Source of the DNA: Streptomyces sp. TLI_171
GTDB lineage: Bacteria > Actinomycetota > Actinomycetes > Streptomycetales > Streptomycetaceae
DNA length: 64,000 nt
NCBI RefSeq assembly: GCF_003610255.1
Contig: NZ_RAPS01000001.1
Coordinates: 6,041,001-6,105,000, forward strand
Reading direction: 5' to 3'
In this document: positions 25,811 to 34,484 of the stretch, piece by piece
Numbering within the stretch: position 1 is the stretch's first letter
Layout: each line of letters begins with the position of its first letter
Program-made: the position numbers and the translations under genes
Notes under the pieces: model-generated
What the model was told of the DNA's origin: nothing
Database searches by the model: none
What the model saw: the letters and a program-made list of their open reading frames with translations, nothing else

Positions 25811-26209
25811 TCAGTGCAAGCGCCGGTGCTTGGTCTTCGCACTCGCACGTTGACGAAGGAGGGCTTGGTAGAAACCCGACCTGTTGTCGTCGAGGTCGAT
25901 GACCTCACACAGGTCGGCCGCCGTATCGGCGTCGTCCGCGCTGCCCGTGAGCCCGAGCTGCAGGATCAGCCACAAGCCCTCCCGGGCTTTGGCCCGGCAC
26001 TCGTCACCGAGACTGATTCGTCCCAGAGCCTGCTCGGTGTTGTGGGTGTCACCGGAGGCCAGACGCCACAGCGAGATCAAAAGGTGGTCGCGGGCCAGAG
26101 TCGACAGCTCGCTGGCCAGCGCCGCCAGGATCACGCTGACGGCCGGCACGGCAGCCTCGAAAAGGTTCGCGTTGACCTCCAGGTGATTGTCCAGGGTGTA
26201 TCCGATCAT
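25811..26209 (-). CDS. Hypothetical acidic helical protein, immunity-like
   Basis: A 132-aa protein of unknown family. It begins MIGYTLDNHLEV, has long predicted helices (VSVILAALASELSTLARDHLLISLWRLA) and an acidic C-terminal half with DDADTAADLCEVIDLDDN. The clean, full-length frame and composition suggest a real cytosolic protein. It sits between an ISL3 relic and the edge of another transposon with no operon partner. Size, charge and setting resemble orphan immunity proteins of polymorphic toxin loci, but that is inference. No signal peptide or membrane segment is seen. Confidence 0.6.
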   Translation of the reverse strand: MIGYTLDNHLEVNANLFEAAVPAVSVILAALASELSTLARDHLLISLWRLASGDTHNTEQALGRISLGDECRAKAREGLWLILQLGLTGSADDADTAADLCEVIDLDDNRSGFYQALLRQRASAKTKHRRLH

Positions 26210-26225
26210 CTCCTGAGCTTGATCT

Positions 26226-26745
26226 TTAACCTCGTGCGGCGAGGTGGGCCTGGAGCGTGGGTTCGCGTTTGACGGTCTTGCCGACGTCGTGGCGGGGTGC
26301 TGGCTGGCGGTTCTTCGAGCCGGGTGGCCGTCCGGGACCGGGTCGAGAGGGTTTCGGCACGCGGGCCGGGGTGAGGGCCTTCGCGCGGATGTTGCGGAAC
26401 CCTCGGCGGACCCGGGAGGGGGTCAACTTCGCTGCGGGCAGTGGCCGTTCCCAGGGGCGGCGGAGGTCTGCGGCCAGCGGGCGGGCCAGGCGGAGCTGGG
26501 TGTGGGCGACGATGACCAGCCAGGTCCACAGGTCGGCGGTGTCCGGCGCGCGGAAGTGCGGCGCGGTCCAGCCGAGGGTGCCCTTGAGTAGGCGGAAGGT
26601 GTGTTCAAGGTCGAATCTGCGCAGGAATGTGCGCCAGATCCGGTCCAGGTGGACGGTGTCGATTCCGGTGGCGGAGGACCACAGCCACAGCGGCTTCGCT
26701 TCGCGTTCCCCGGGCAGGTGGTCGACCTTGAGGCGTACCAACGTG
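26226..26745 (-). pseudogene. C-terminal part of the split transposase
   Basis: Encodes RLKVDHLPGEREAKPLWLW, then the FLRRFDLEHTFRLLKGTLGW segment with the likely catalytic Glu, and a basic tail rich in Pro/Arg (GPGRPPGSKNRQ). It continues exactly the frame of the 29743-30662 fragment: joining THVTLV to RLKVDH across one copy of the target duplication restores the protein. It is inactive while split. Confidence 0.88.
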
Positions 26746-26927
26746 CCAGGGCGGTGTCGTTCCGCGGATCTGTCCGGTTTGATCACGTGATGCCGAAGGT
26801 GGCACACGCCACGCCCTGGCGGCTGTGCCTACGGGTGGTGGCGTGCGAAGCGGTTGCCGCAGAGCCCGGACCGTCACGTTCCCGGGGCCGGCGCCGCGTG
26901 AGGGAGCGTTGGTGGTTGCCAGTGCTG

Positions 26928-27403
26928 TCAGGCCAAGTCGTAGACCGTGACGGGCACCTCGCGCCGGATCAGCTGCTCCACGATGAGGGGCTCGACCAGT
27001 TCCCAGCGGCCGCCGGCAAGTCCGCAACCGATCCGCGGCATGTGCACCGAAGCTCGGAGTTGCAGCGCACGTTCGGCGACGGTGGCGAGGGCGGCGCTGA
27101 TGGCTTCGTACCTGACAGGTGGGGTGCTGCTGGGGCGGTAGCCGTGCTGGCCGATCATGTTGGCGACGAGGAGGCTGTCCTCTGCGGGCACGAACTGCAC
27201 CGCGCCGAGCGCGAAGCCGCTGGTCTCCCGGTCGTGGTACCAGGTCTTGTATGCGGTCCTGGTCGTGGCCAGCGTCGGGCGAGCGGCAGCACGAAGCCCT
27301 TGCCCCAACCGCCCGCGTCGTTGCAGACGTGCGCGATGATCTTCGGGCCTTCGCCCTGGGGTGCGGTTGCGTCGCCGACGACGTAGCTGATCTCCTGAGT
27401 CAC
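26928..27403 (-). pseudogene. Macro-domain (ADP-ribose-binding) protein, one frameshift
   Basis: Starting at 27403 the protein reads TQEISYVVGDATAPQG and ends that stretch with HVCNDAGGWGKGFVLPLARRW, the classic macro-domain N-terminus with its Asn-Asp-Gly ligand loop. Near 27275 the frame shifts; the family continues in the next frame with TAYKTWYHDRE, FALGAVQFV, VANMIGQHGY and the second loop VHMPRIGCGLAGG, ending at 26928. Apart from this single one-base lesion it is complete at about 155 aa. Macro domains bind or hydrolyse ADP-ribose and its derivatives. It is cargo inside the ISAs1-type unit. A sequencing error at the shift would make it an intact gene. Confidence 0.85.
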
Positions 27404-27715
27404 GGCGCGACTCTAGCCAGCGGGTCCGACAGGCCACCACGGCATTACGGGAATCAGCTCAGCAGAGCGGAGTCGTTCCGAAAAGCTGTCCGGATTGATG
27501 CTGACCAAATAGCGGGCGTGGCTCGCTTGTTCGCTGGGCGGAGCGAACGGAAGCGGGCATGGCTGCCGGGATCATGAGGTGTCGAGTCCCTGATCACCGC
27601 AACGGAGGACCGTGCCTGCCAGATCATCATTGAGCGTTTTCAGAGCGGCCACCGATCGGGTGACGGCCAGCGGTCGTGGACCGGGGAAGAACGGACAGAG
27701 CTCCCGGGCAGTTGA

Positions 27716-28506
27716 GTGAGGTATCTGACGTCTCAACTCTTCTGCCGGGGTGCCCTGGTGGTTACCTATCCTGCCGCACTGGACCTGCCGCACGCCCTCG
27801 TTGAGTGGGTCACCATGCTGATCGTCACCCGGGAGGGTGACCGCCGGTGCAAGCTCCGGCCCTCCCAGCGGGCCCTGGTCGCGCTCGTGTATCTGCGCAA
27901 GCACGACACCCTCGCCCAGATCGCCGCCGGCTTTCGGATCAGCGTCGGCACCGCCCATGCCTAGTCCACCAGGTCACCGACCTCCTCGCCCGGAAGGCGC
28001 CCGGTCTGACGCAGGCCCTGCGCGAGGCCGACCCGGAGTACGTCCTGGTCGACGGCACCCTCGCCGAGTGCGACCGGGTCGGCGACGGGTGCGCCGACTA
28101 CTCGGGAAAACACCGCCGCCACGGCGTGAACCTCCAGGTCATCACCGGTCCGACGGGCAGGCTCGTGTGGATCTCCCGCGCTCTGCCAGGCCGAACGCAC
28201 GACCTGACCGCCACCCGAACCCACCGCATCGTGAAGACCTGCGTCCGGCTCCGGATCCCGGCTCTGGCCGACATGGCGTACACCGGCGCGGGCGGCACGT
28301 TCGCCGTGCCGACCAAGCGCCCGCCCCGCAAGGAGCTCACTGCCGCACAGAGATCGCTGAATCGGGCCCATGCCCGGCGGCGGCACCCCGTCGAACGCGG
28401 CGTGGCCACCCTGAAACGCTGGAGGATCTTCCGCCACGCCCGCTGCAGTCCGAACTGGCTGACGTCAGCGGCCAAGGCCGTACTCACCCTCGAGCTTCAA
28501 CGCTGA
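27716..28506 (+). pseudogene. IS5-family transposase (DDE_Tnp_4 type), one-base deletion
   Basis: The first part (27716-27964) carries the helix-turn-helix region LRKHDTLAQIAAGFRISVGTAHA and stops at a TAG. The rest continues in another frame with HQVTDLLARKAPGL, DGTLAECDRV (first Asp), HGVNLQVI and ARRRHPVERGVATLKRW (Glu region) to 28506. Adding one base at about 27963 turns the TAG into a Tyr-Val pair and restores the protein. It lies inside the 5' region of the ISAs1 gene, apparently inserted there. It is inactive unless the shift is programmed. Confidence 0.8.
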
Positions 28507-28515
28507 AAAGGCTCA

Positions 28516-29697
28516 TTGTGCATCCCGACTGGCCTGAGCCAGCTCGCCACCGCGTCACCGCCCGCTCCCGGCGAGCATCCGGGCCTGCTCCAGCACCTGG
28601 CTGCGGTCCCCGACCCGCGTCGGTCTGCCGGCCGTCGTCATCCCCTGGCATTCGTCCTGGCACTGGCCGCTTGTGCCGTTCTCGCCGGCGCAAAGTCCCT
28701 GGCCGCAATCACAGAATGGGTATCCGACGCGCCGCCGACCCTGCTCACCTCGCTCGGCGGGCCCGTGCGAGAACCGGCGGGGCCGGTCGCCCCAGCCGGG
28801 GCGACGGTGCGCCGCCTGCTGCAACGCCTCGACGGCAACGCCCTCGACACCGCGATTGGCACTTGGCTCACCGGCCGCGAGCCGAAACCAACCCAGGCTC
28901 CGGCCCCGCAACGTCTGCGCGTACTCGCCGTCGACGGCAAGACCGTCCGCGGCGCCCGGCGACCAGACGGCACCCAGGTCCACCTCCTCGCCGCCATGAC
29001 CGCAGACGGCGAGGTCATCGCCCAACGCGAGGTCGGCCACAAGACCAACGAGATCACCGTCTTCAAACCCCTACTCGCCCCACTCGACCTCACCGGCACG
29101 GTTGTCACCTTCGATGCGCTGCACTCACAGACCGAGCACGCCCGATTCCTGGTCGCGGATAAGCAGGCCCACTACATCGCCGTGATCAAGGGCAACCACC
29201 CCACTCTCCAACAGGAGCTGAGACGGCTGCCGTGGCGGGAGGTGCCACTGCAGAACAGGACCCGCGCCACGGCGCACGGCCGCGACGAGATCCGGCGCAT
29301 CAAGACCTGTTCCGTCGCGCGCGGCCTCGACTTCCCGCATGCCGTCCAGGCGGTCCAGGTCGTGCGCCGGCGCCGGACCCTCACCACCGGCAAGGTCACC
29401 CTCGAACGCGTCTACGGCGTCACCAGCCTGCGACCCCACCAGGCCTCCCCGGCAGATCTCGCCTCATGGGTCCGCGGCCACTGGGGCATCGAGAACAAGA
29501 TCCACCACGTGCGCGACACCACCTTCGCCGAGGACGCCTCACGCGTGCGCACCGGCACCGCACCCCGGGCGATGGCTAGCCTGCGCAACCTCGCCATCGG
29601 CGCACTCCGGCACGCGGGCCACGACAACATCGCCGCCGGGCTTCGCTATCACGCACGTGACCCCAGCCGCCCACTCGCCACCTTCGGCATCACGTGA
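28516..29697 (+). CDS. ISAs1-family transposase
   Basis: A 393-aa frame with ISAs1 (H-repeat-associated) features: LLQHLAAVPDPRRSAGRRHPL at the N-terminus, LAVDGKTVRGARRPDG with the first Asp, TFDALHSQTEHARFLV with the second, and GHWGIENKIHHVRDTTFAEDASRVRTG with the Glu. The extreme N-terminus is probably altered: an ISAs1-type left-end remnant lies upstream at ~27585-27640 with an IS5 gene between, so the original first ~25 residues may have been replaced. The 3' end overlaps the 57-bp terminal repeat. The catalytic domain is complete. Confidence 0.88.
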   Translation: MCIPTGLSQLATASPPAPGEHPGLLQHLAAVPDPRRSAGRRHPLAFVLALAACAVLAGAKSLAAITEWVSDAPPTLLTSLGGPVREPAGPVAPAGATVRRLLQRLDGNALDTAIGTWLTGREPKPTQAPAPQRLRVLAVDGKTVRGARRPDGTQVHLLAAMTADGEVIAQREVGHKTNEITVFKPLLAPLDLTGTVVTFDALHSQTEHARFLVADKQAHYIAVIKGNHPTLQQELRRLPWREVPLQNRTRATAHGRDEIRRIKTCSVARGLDFPHAVQAVQVVRRRRTLTTGKVTLERVYGVTSLRPHQASPADLASWVRGHWGIENKIHHVRDTTFAEDASRVRTGTAPRAMASLRNLAIGALRHAGHDNIAAGLRYHARDPSRPLATFGIT

Positions 29698-29742
29698 TCA
29701 AACCGGACAGATCCGCGGAACGACACCGCCCTGACCAACGTG

Positions 29743-30662
29743 ACGTGGGTGATGGGGATTTCGCCTTCGTGGTCGAGCCAGGGTCCGCATTTTTGCAGAC
29801 GTTGGTGCATCCGGTCCCAGGCCCTCGCTTCGGCGTTGCCGTAGCGGGTGGTGTCGGTGCGGGCGGTGGTGTCGGGCTCGTGCCAGGACTCGGGCTTGGC
29901 GAACGCGAACGCGGTGCCGTGCTTGCGTGGGCGCCCGCCCTTGGGTGTGGAGCGGGGCTCGCCCGCGTCGCGGAGCATGACGCGGTCCGAGCGCAGTCGG
30001 CCGATGAGCTCGAGGGGGAGGTCGGACAGGAGGTGGGCCAGGCGGGTGACGTCGTAGCCGGCGTCCATGACGAGCAGGATGTCCGGGTCACCGGTGGTCC
30101 AGTGTCCGGCCTCGATCAGGCGTCCGGTGACCTCGCGCAGTTGGGCGGCGGTCACCGCGATGGCGTCGTCGGCCGGGCCCAGCCGGACCGCGTCCAGCAG
30201 TCCGGTCCAGGAGGTGCGGCCGGATTCCAGGGCGGCGACGAAGGAGTAGGGCCAGCCGGGGATCAGTTGGTCGGCGCTGCGGCCGCGCCCGTAGACGTGG
30301 CAGAACAGGCGGTCGTCGCTGGTGGGGGCGTCGGGGCGGAGCCAGTTGGAGACGTCGACGGCCAGGGCGATGCGCCCGTCGGCGAGGCGTGGGATCGGGA
30401 GGGCGGCCAGTGCTTGTCGCAGCCGGGTCGGCTCGAGCCAGCCCCGGTCCAGCGCGGCGTACATCGCCCCGTGCCCGCGCCGGTGCTCGGCCGCCAGCGA
30501 CAGGTCCACCAGCGTCTTGACCGGGCCGTCCGTGCACAGCAGGGCGTCGGTGAGCTCGAAGAGCACATCCGCCCGCTTGTACAGGCTCTCGTAGAACTCG
30601 ACCCGAAAGCGGGACAAGATGCCCAACGCGTCACCTGTGGGCGCGTCGACGGGGAGACTCAT
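29743..30662 (-). pseudogene. N-terminal part of the split transposase
   Basis: Starts at the ATG 30662 (MSLPVDAPTGDALG). Visible elements are DVSNWLRPDAP (first Asp), GWPYSFVAALESGRTSW, LVMDAGYDVTRL (second Asp) and KGGRPRKHG. It runs into the insertion at the THVTLV codons, after which the frame reads into the terminal repeat of the inserted unit. Together with 26226-26745 it reconstitutes a transposase of roughly 480 aa. It is inactive in its present form. Confidence 0.88.
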
Positions 30663-30829
30663 GAGCAGCGGCCGTTCTCTGGTTCTTCGTGACTCGACAT
30701 CTCGAAGCGTGGAGAACGGCCGTCTCTGCTGTCCCGGGAAGAGCCGCAGATCAGCAGGTCGAGTGACCTGCGAGGTTAAACAACAAGCTAAGCCGTGGCC
30801 TGTGAGGGGGCTGGCTCGTTGGGCCATCC

Positions 30830-31744
30830 GTGGTGGGGACAGCAGCACGTCGATTGGTTGGCTCGGAGCGTCGGATTACCGGCCTGTCGCGGGCCGTTAT
30901 CGCCGACCTGGTCGCCGAGTTGGGGCCAGTCTGGCAGGCCCGGCATGATGCCGAACTGTGCGACCGGCCACGGAGGCGTGCAGTCGGCGCGGGCGCGAAG
31001 TACAAGCCCGTCTTCGTCGACCGGCTTCTGGTCACCCTCGTCCACCTGCGCCACGCAGTCACTCACGACGTGCTTGCCTGCTGGTTCGGAGTGGACCGCT
31101 CGACCATTACACGCGCGATCGGAGAGGTCCGGCCTCTGCTGGCGGAACGTGGCTGCCGCATCGAGGCCGGCCTACGGCTTCGTACCCTGGCCGACGTGGT
31201 CGCCCACCTGGGAGCGACCGGGCAGACCGGGATCATCGACGCGACCGAGATCAGGGTCCGCCGCCCGGCCGCCCACCGCGCGTGCCGCAACCGGTTCGTC
31301 TCCGGCAAGAGCCGGCTGAACGCGATGAAGGCCCTGGTTGTCACCGAGACCTGAGGTCGGGTGCTGTTCTGCGGTGAGGTGCGGGCCGGATCTGTCGCCG
31401 ACATCACCCAGGTCCGCGACGCGGGCCTGGTCGCCCTGCTCGCCGACACCATCCACCTGGAGATCCTCGCCGGCTACCAGGGCCTGGCCGCCCAGACCTG
31501 CGGCCAGGTCGTCACCCCGCCCAGAAAGCGCCGCGGCAAGTACCTCGAACAGGTCCAGTGGCTGATGGCCCACCACGAGCAGGCCCGCTTCGCGTACTCC
31601 TCACGACGCATGCCGGTCGAGCACAGCATCGCCCACCTGAAGAACTGGCGCACCCTCGCCCGACGCCACAGCCGCCGCGACCACCTCCCCGAGCCGTCGC
31701 TGGACTCCTATCCGGCCAACAAGCCCATCAGAAAACCGAGTTGA
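30830..31744 (+). pseudogene. IS5-type transposase with in-frame TGA
   Basis: Codons 30830-31351 encode a helix-turn-helix N-terminus (TRAIGEVRPLLAERG), the first Asp in IIDATEIRVRRP and the GKSRLNAMKALVV strand. A TGA at 31352-31354 then stops the frame. The same frame continues with GRVLFCGEVRAGSVADIT, DTIHLEILAGYQGL and the C-terminal EHSIAHLKNWRTLARRHS region with the catalytic Glu. A single nonsense change is the only lesion. The 3' end is nearly identical to the fragment at 21246-21430. Confidence 0.87.
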
Positions 31745-31829
31745 AGGCCCTGGCCGCCGGCCGAGCCGTGTGACCAACAGGCACCCTGTGCGGCCCAAGA
31801 CCGCCCACTCCCAACCGCAGGAGGTCGTG

Positions 31830-32931
31830 ACTGGGCGTTTCATCCGTGATTCCAAGGCTCATGTTCCGCGCCAGGTCGGGGTGGACTCTCCGGTGAGTCG
31901 GCGGGTCATGAGGTTGATCATCGCGACGTGGACCATGGCTTCGGAGCGGGCCGGGAGGGCTTCGTAGTCGCGGGCGAGTCGGCGGTGGTTCATGAGCCAG
32001 CCGAAGCTCCGCTCGACGACCCAGCGACGGGGCTGGACGACGAATCCCCTGGTCGCGGGGTCACGGCGGACGATCTCGACGTCGATGCCCAAGGCTGCGC
32101 CGTGTTCGACGACGGCGTTCTTGTAGCCCATGTCGGCCCAGGCCTTGCTGATACCGGGGTGGTGGGTGGCGACCGTGGTCAGGAGCTGCTTGCCGGCGGT
32201 GCCGTCCTGCACGCTCGCGGCGGTGACCAGCACGACCAGGAGCAGGCCGATGGTGTCGGTGACGATGTTTCGCTTCCTGCCCGCGATCTTCTTCCCGACG
32301 TCGATGCCCTGCGTGGCGGCGGGGACATTTGTGGAGGTCTTCACGCTCTGGGAGTCGATGATGCAGGCCGTGGGTTCCGGATCGCGGCCTTCTGCGGCGC
32401 GGACCAGGCGCCGGAGGAGGCCGTTGAGCTGCTCGAAGACTCCCTCCTTCTGCCCGCGGGCGAAGTAGGCGTAGACGGTTTCCCAGGGCGGGTAGTCGTG
32501 CGGGAGGTAGCGCCAGGGGATGCCGGTGCGGTCGACGTAGAGGATCGCGTCCAGCAGGTCGTGCAGTTCGTGCTCGGGCGGCCGGCCGAACGCGAGGGCC
32601 CGTTCGGTTCGGGCTCGGCGCCAGGCGGTCAGGGTGGGCTCGACGAGGGCCCAGCGGGCGTCGGACAGGTCGCTCGGATACGGTCGACGATCCGTCATAA
32701 CGACGGCATACTGCGGAATCTCGCCTGCGGCCAGAGGCCGCGGGATCCAGGGGACAATCGTGCTCCAGCCCGGCTTCCTGGGATGAGACAGGACGCAGTG
32801 CGCAGTTCCGGCGGACATACGTATGCAGGCAGCACTCCCAGCGCATCAGCCTCTGGAGTACCCGCAGAAGAGCCGGCCAGACAGCCCGGAAGTCAGGATC
32901 GACCGCCGCCTTCATGGACGAAACGCCCAGT
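31830..32931 (-). mobile_element. IS5-family insertion sequence
   Basis: Ends share actgggcgtttc (31830) and its complement gaaacgcccagt (ending 32931), enclosing one transposase gene on the minus strand. The right end is followed by one base and then a second inverted copy of the end, producing a long palindrome at 32918-32948. No target duplication could be assigned. Confidence 0.8.
31859..32698 (-). CDS. IS5-family transposase
   Basis: A 279-aa protein starting at the ATG 32698 (TDRRPYPSDLSDARWALVEP), the standard opening of streptomycete IS5 (IS1647-like) transposases. Catalytic motifs are CIIDSQSVKTS (first Asp), KKIAGRKRNIVTDTIG, ADMGYKN (second Asp) and RRWVVERSFGWLMNHRRLARDYE (Glu). 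The length is normal and no lesion is visible. The frame is open for 40 codons upstream, but the family start is clear. It is the sole gene of the element. Confidence 0.92.
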   Translation of the reverse strand: MTDRRPYPSDLSDARWALVEPTLTAWRRARTERALAFGRPPEHELHDLLDAILYVDRTGIPWRYLPHDYPPWETVYAYFARGQKEGVFEQLNGLLRRLVRAAEGRDPEPTACIIDSQSVKTSTNVPAATQGIDVGKKIAGRKRNIVTDTIGLLLVVLVTAASVQDGTAGKQLLTTVATHHPGISKAWADMGYKNAVVEHGAALGIDVEIVRRDPATRGFVVQPRRWVVERSFGWLMNHRRLARDYEALPARSEAMVHVAMINLMTRRLTGESTPTWRGT

Positions 32932-32948
32932 AACTGGGCGTTTCGTCC
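32918..32948. repeat. 31-bp palindrome of two head-to-head IS ends
   Basis: The sequence gacgaaacgcccagt, a single central base, then its exact complement. The left half is the right end of the IS5 element. The right half is an outward-facing copy of the same end, as if a second element had once abutted it and been deleted, or as after an inverse-end junction. Confidence 0.75.
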
Positions 32949-33150
32949 CCTACCCAGGGTTCTGGTTCGGCGGCTGTCACGAGAGGCAGACCTTAGGGGC
33001 TACCCGGGCGAGGCAGGCCGGGCGAGGGGCTGCTCTCCGCCGCGCATGAAACGTTACAGCGCACGGTAGCGCTGTCGGCAGCCGATACGCGCACCGAGTT
33101 CCACAGCGGCCCAAGACATCCACCAGAGACCGAATCTCCCGGGAGTATCC

Positions 33151-34431
33151 GTGACCACCGTCCACCAACTGGTTCGTAGCGACCCACCCGACCCCATCCG
33201 CCCCGAAAGTACGATGGCGATGGTCGAGACTTCGGGGGATTCCGGCGCGCCGATGGCAGCCGTGCTCCGCCTTGGAGCGGTCTTCGGGTTTCTGTCGGTC
33301 GGAATGGGTCTCGCGCCCGCCCTGGCGACCGCCTGGTCCGCCGTCTTCGCGCTGGATGGGGGGTCGGTCGCGAACATCCACAACCTCAAGGACCTCGGTC
33401 TGATCGCGGCGATGGTCGCAGGTCCGGTCGTGCTCCGGAGGTACGGGCCCGAGCGCGCCATGCGAGGCGCGGTGGTTACCGCGCTGGCGGGCTGCGCGGC
33501 TGCCTTCGCGTGCCGGAGCTACGTTGGGGTGCTGGCGGCGGTGTTCCTGCATGGCGCGGCGTTTTCACTGGGCTCATCGGCCGCGGTCCTCGCGCTGTTC
33601 CGCCTGCCACCGGAGTTCCGTCGACTGGCGGCCCTGACCGCAACGTTCGGCTTGGCCGGTATCCTGGCGCCCGCCGCGGTCGGCATGCTAATGCGTACTC
33701 CGGACGCCTATTCGCTCGTGTACGCGGGTTACGCGGTACCGCTCGGGGCGCTGTACATCTGGCTATGCGCCGTACGGCGTTCCGTCGGGGGCGGTCAGTC
33801 CGAGACCGCCGCCGGCCGGGTGGACCACGGGAGCGGCGGGATGGGACGAGTGGCCGTCGTCCGGGTGATCCGGATATGGGCGCCCGAGCTCGTCGTCTAC
33901 GCGCTGATCCTCGGTGGGGAGACGGTCGTCGTCTCCTGGGTGACGGCGATCGGGCAGTGGCGATACGGCTACACGCTGGCCCACGCGACCGCGCTGCTGT
34001 CGTTGCTCTGGGCGGTGCACACCGCGGCTCGGGCCTGCGGGGACGTCCTGGCCCGAAGTCTGCCGGTGCCGCGTCTTCTCGTGATCGGCTGCGTCGTCGC
34101 GGTGCTGGGGATCGTGGGGCTCTGCTCGGGCGAGGGCGTCCTGGTCCACGGAGGTGTTGTCGTCTTCGCGGTAGGCATCGCCCCGCTCAACCCGCTGCAC
34201 CAGGGTTGGGTGCTGGCTCGGGCGTCGGACGACGAACGCGCCGTGCTGAACTCCGGTCTCGGTGTCATGGCGGCCGCCGCGACCACCGCCCTGGTCTGGC
34301 TGACCGGCCTGGCCGTCGACCGAGATAACCGACTGCCGTTCGTGGTGGCGGTCATCCTGCTGGCGATGGTGGGCAGTTGGGCGGCTGTGCGGGGAACGGG
34401 CAATGTGTCCCCGGAGCCCCGGAGGGGCTGA
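33151..34431 (+). CDS. Major facilitator superfamily transporter
   Basis: A 426-aa membrane protein starting at the GTG 33151, five bases after a GGGAG ribosome site. About 12 hydrophobic segments are visible, split by a central hydrophilic loop near residue 215 (SVGGGQSETAAGRVDHGSG), giving the 6+6 MFS layout. The loop GPVVLRRYGPERAMRG between helices 2 and 3 fits the MFS motif A position. It is probably an exporter of a small molecule. It stands alone on its strand and converges with the glycosyltransferase/HAD pair; only 53 bp separate the 3' ends. The substrate is unknown, and a link to the neighbouring pair is guesswork. Confidence 0.85.
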   Translation: MTTVHQLVRSDPPDPIRPESTMAMVETSGDSGAPMAAVLRLGAVFGFLSVGMGLAPALATAWSAVFALDGGSVANIHNLKDLGLIAAMVAGPVVLRRYGPERAMRGAVVTALAGCAAAFACRSYVGVLAAVFLHGAAFSLGSSAAVLALFRLPPEFRRLAALTATFGLAGILAPAAVGMLMRTPDAYSLVYAGYAVPLGALYIWLCAVRRSVGGGQSETAAGRVDHGSGGMGRVAVVRVIRIWAPELVVYALILGGETVVVSWVTAIGQWRYGYTLAHATALLSLLWAVHTAARACGDVLARSLPVPRLLVIGCVVAVLGIVGLCSGEGVLVHGGVVVFAVGIAPLNPLHQGWVLARASDDERAVLNSGLGVMAAAATTALVWLTGLAVDRDNRLPFVVAVILLAMVGSWAAVRGTGNVSPEPRRG

Positions 34432-34484
34432 GAACGGGTGGGCCGTCGGGCACAGACCGCGCCCGATGGCCCACCCGGCGTGCG

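Larger units (their letters stand above)
26746..29733 (+). mobile_element. ISAs1-type unit with 57-bp inverted ends, 9-bp target duplication and cargo
   Basis: Perfect 57-bp inverted repeats lie at 26747-26803 and 29677-29733, starting CAGGG as in ISAs1 elements. The 9-bp accaacgtg occurs at 26737-26745 and 29734-29742, and excision restores the host transposase frame. The right repeat includes the 3' end of the ISAs1 transposase gene, so the left end is an inverted copy of the right end, not a native left end. Inside are a macro-domain pseudogene, a remnant of an ISAs1 left end near 27585-27640, a frameshifted IS5 gene and the ISAs1 transposase. Confidence 0.88.
26217..30791 (-). mobile_element. 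Transposon interrupted by a 3-kb insertion
   Basis: Imperfect ends (gcttgatctttaacctcg at the left; the complement of gcttgttgtttaacctcg at the right) enclose a minus-strand transposase gene split in two. Without the 26746-29733 insertion and one copy of its 9-bp target duplication, the element would be about 1.58 kb with one continuous gene. The family resembles the group RefSeq calls NF041680 putative transposases. That label is from memory. Confidence 0.75.

Noticed and set aside
29694..30692. 332-aa plus-strand frame
   Set aside because: It is antisense to the N-terminal part of the split transposase, with shadow-like composition.
31928..33049. 373-aa plus-strand frame
   Set aside because: It is antisense to the IS5 transposase at 31859-32698 and crosses the IS end palindrome.
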